The notes under the pieces: model-generated | Databases searched by the model: none | Told to the model about the DNA's origin: nothing | Seen by the model: the letters and a program-made list of their open reading frames with translations, nothing else | Position numbers and translations under genes: made by a program | Shown here: in pieces, positions 62,611-64,000 of the stretch | Position numbering within the stretch: position 1 is the first letter of the stretch | How the letters are laid out: each line of letters begins with the position of its first letter | Assembly (NCBI GenBank): GCA_016703765.1 | Contig: JADJBL010000022.1 | Span: forward strand, 1 to 64,000 | DNA: 64,000 nucleotides | Origin: Saprospirales bacterium | GTDB taxonomy: Bacteria; Bacteroidota; Bacteroidia; Chitinophagales; Saprospiraceae | Reading direction: 5' to 3'

Positions 62611-64000
62611 ATGCGCTTCTTCAGCTCCTTTTCCTTCCTCCTCCTCCTCTCCACCCCCCTCCTCGCCCAGCAACCTGGAAACTACCCGACGTTCGAAGAG
62701 ATGCTGACCGAGTTTTTCAGCCGCTATGACGTGTCCGAACCGGCCAATAACCACGTCGTCTTCGAACGCAGACCCAATGGGTATTTCGCGGTGGTCGTGG
62801 AATGGGACTTCTCGCGCGGGAAAAGGGAATTGTTTTACCGCTTTTCCAACAACACCTATGCCGAACTGAAATTGTTCACTAGGGGCGACGGAGAAAATGC
62901 GGCGGAGAAGGCGCAACAATATTTGAAGGCCAATTCCTTCGATGCCGGGCAGTTTTCCATGCTGCCCTACTTCGGCTATCCCGGCTGGTATAAGGATGTG
63001 ATCGCGCTGTACGAAAAAAAGGACTCCCTGAGCGACTGGGAACTCAACGCCCTGGCCCGCTCATACCAGAATGCCAGGTTAAGCCTTCTGCAGAACATTT
63101 CCGGCTATTCCGACCCGGCCGATCAGTTCGACCTGCCGCCCGGCCGGCACGCCATGACCCGAACGCAGGTGGATCAATACATGGACCTGGCAAAAAAAGG
63201 CCTCCACGCCTACGACCGCCTCCGCAAACAGAACCCGGACTTCATGACCCCCGTCGGGCCAGTCACAACCAAGTACTCCAACGAGGTGATGGATGTTTTT
63301 GTGCAGCTCCTCTTTCATCAGGACGAATCTACCGCCCGCCGGATCCTCGAGCCCGGCCTTTACGACCCCTACCTGCTAAGCTCCGCCTCCAACCTGCTAA
63401 AATCCTGTCCGCCCGATGCGGTGCTTTTCGTCTGGGGCGACACCGACACCTACCCGCTCTACTACCTCCAGGCCATGGAAAACCTGCGCACCGACGTGAT
63501 CCTGGTCAACCTCTCCCTGGCCGCCGTTCCACGCTATTTGTCGATGGTCTATTCGGGCCCGATGACGGCCAAGCCGCTTAAAACCGCCCTGCCCGAGCTG
63601 TATTTCCAGGAATTGATCATGTGGCAAAAAGACCTGAACGCCGAAAAAAGCGACCTGCCCGTAGGCATCGAAACGTTTTATTCTCAACTGCCCGATACCA
63701 GCCTGTACACTGCGGGCTTTAAAAACCAATACCGCGTTTTTTCTTTTTTGCCGGACGTCATTGCCCTGTCAGCCCCGGGCGATTCCTTATACCCAGGCAT
63801 GAACATAAGCTGGCAAGTGGAATGGGTTGTCGACGGAAATTATCTTTTCCCCGAAAAAACCGCCCAGCTCGACCTGATCTATGCCAATAATTGGTCCCGG
63901 CCGCTCTGCTTCGCACTTACCTGCCGTCCGGACGCCTGGGCGGCCTGGAATCCCCACATGGCCTTGGAAGGACTGGTGTACCGCCTGTACCCCCAAAGCC
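62611..64000 (+). CDS. Secreted protein with DUF2723-like C-terminal module (partial)
   Basis: Open from ATG at 62611 to the right edge, at least 463 aa. A signal peptide (MRFFSSFSFLLLLSTPLLAQ) is followed by a domain without clear motifs. Then comes VLFVWGDTDTYPLYYLQAME and LRTDVILVNLSLAAVPRYLS, and later ALEGLVYRLYP. These match the soluble C-terminal part of DUF2723 membrane proteins, where the segment is NGDNDTFPLWYLQE. Here no membrane helices precede it. The 3' end is outside the window. Confidence 0.7.
   Translation, partial: MRFFSSFSFLLLLSTPLLAQQPGNYPTFEEMLTEFFSRYDVSEPANNHVVFERRPNGYFAVVVEWDFSRGKRELFYRFSNNTYAELKLFTRGDGENAAEKAQQYLKANSFDAGQFSMLPYFGYPGWYKDVIALYEKKDSLSDWELNALARSYQNARLSLLQNISGYSDPADQFDLPPGRHAMTRTQVDQYMDLAKKGLHAYDRLRKQNPDFMTPVGPVTTKYSNEVMDVFVQLLFHQDESTARRILEPGLYDPYLLSSASNLLKSCPPDAVLFVWGDTDTYPLYYLQAMENLRTDVILVNLSLAAVPRYLSMVYSGPMTAKPLKTALPELYFQELIMWQKDLNAEKSDLPVGIETFYSQLPDTSLYTAGFKNQYRVFSFLPDVIALSAPGDSLYPGMNISWQVEWVVDGNYLFPEKTAQLDLIYANNWSRPLCFALTCRPDAWAAWNPHMALEGLVYRLYPQS

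Overview
The window looks like a chromosomal segment of a free-living, moderately high-GC member of the Bacteroidota, most likely the Saprospiria (Lewinella-like lineages). The evidence is type IX secretion (T9SS) C-terminal domains on several secreted proteins, choice-of-anchor-B proteins, two TonB-dependent receptors with carboxypeptidase-like N-terminal plugs, a eukaryote-like class Ia ribonucleotide reductase, futalosine hydrolase (menaquinone route), TAnnTTTG promoter motifs and few Shine-Dalgarno sites. I saw no rRNA, tRNA, CRISPR array, phage or insertion sequence. Family assignments come from reading motifs, not from database searches.

Layout. 1-12 kb: two paralogous secreted choice-of-anchor-B proteins, one carrying at least 16 Ig-like repeats of 77 aa in a frame-broken array, flank an AsmA-like protein and RNase D. 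12-23 kb: a double-NBD peptide ABC ATPase, a PA-domain T9SS protein, an MBL hydrolase, gamma-glutamyltransferase, TyrRS, a LolC/E-like permease, a putative zinc protease and CorA. 23-27 kb: nrdB-nrdA behind an AT-rich leader with DnaA-box-like sites. 27-34 kb: the NAD-related pair nnr-sirtuin, a CoA-transferase, OsmC, a decayed DoxX gene, peroxiredoxin, a 2-hydroxyacid dehydrogenase and an isoaspartyl peptidase. 34-43 kb (minus strand): ECF sigma plus a membrane partner, futalosine hydrolase, a beta-barrel protein, and a tight run hscA, pncB-like fragment, WG-repeat lipoprotein and a PncA homologue lacking its catalytic cysteine. 43-60 kb: TonB receptors, TM2/DUF2752/DUF502 membrane proteins, an M48-like protease, RlpA, arsM, an OmpA protein, a 1104-aa BNR/sortilin-like protein and a Gfo/Idh/MocA oxidoreductase. 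60-64 kb: a membrane protein, a formylglycine-generating-enzyme-like protein whose C-terminus resembles the variable region of a diversity-generating retroelement, and a secreted protein cut by the right edge.

Three themes deserve attention. (1) Intergenic gaps hold structured palindromes of at least three kinds: hairpins whose arms are degenerate tandem copies of a short word that differs from site to site, a nested inverted-repeat element present twice, and near-perfect palindromes with tiny loops. (2) Several genes (the repeat array, RNase D tail, DoxX, hscA, rlpA) are broken, most simply by one missing base in a homopolymer. Whether this is assembly error or decay needs reads. (3) Candidates for new biology are the DGR-like variable region at about 62.25-62.38 kb, the DnaA-box cluster upstream of nrdBA, and the hscA/pncB-like/WG/PncA-like gene run.
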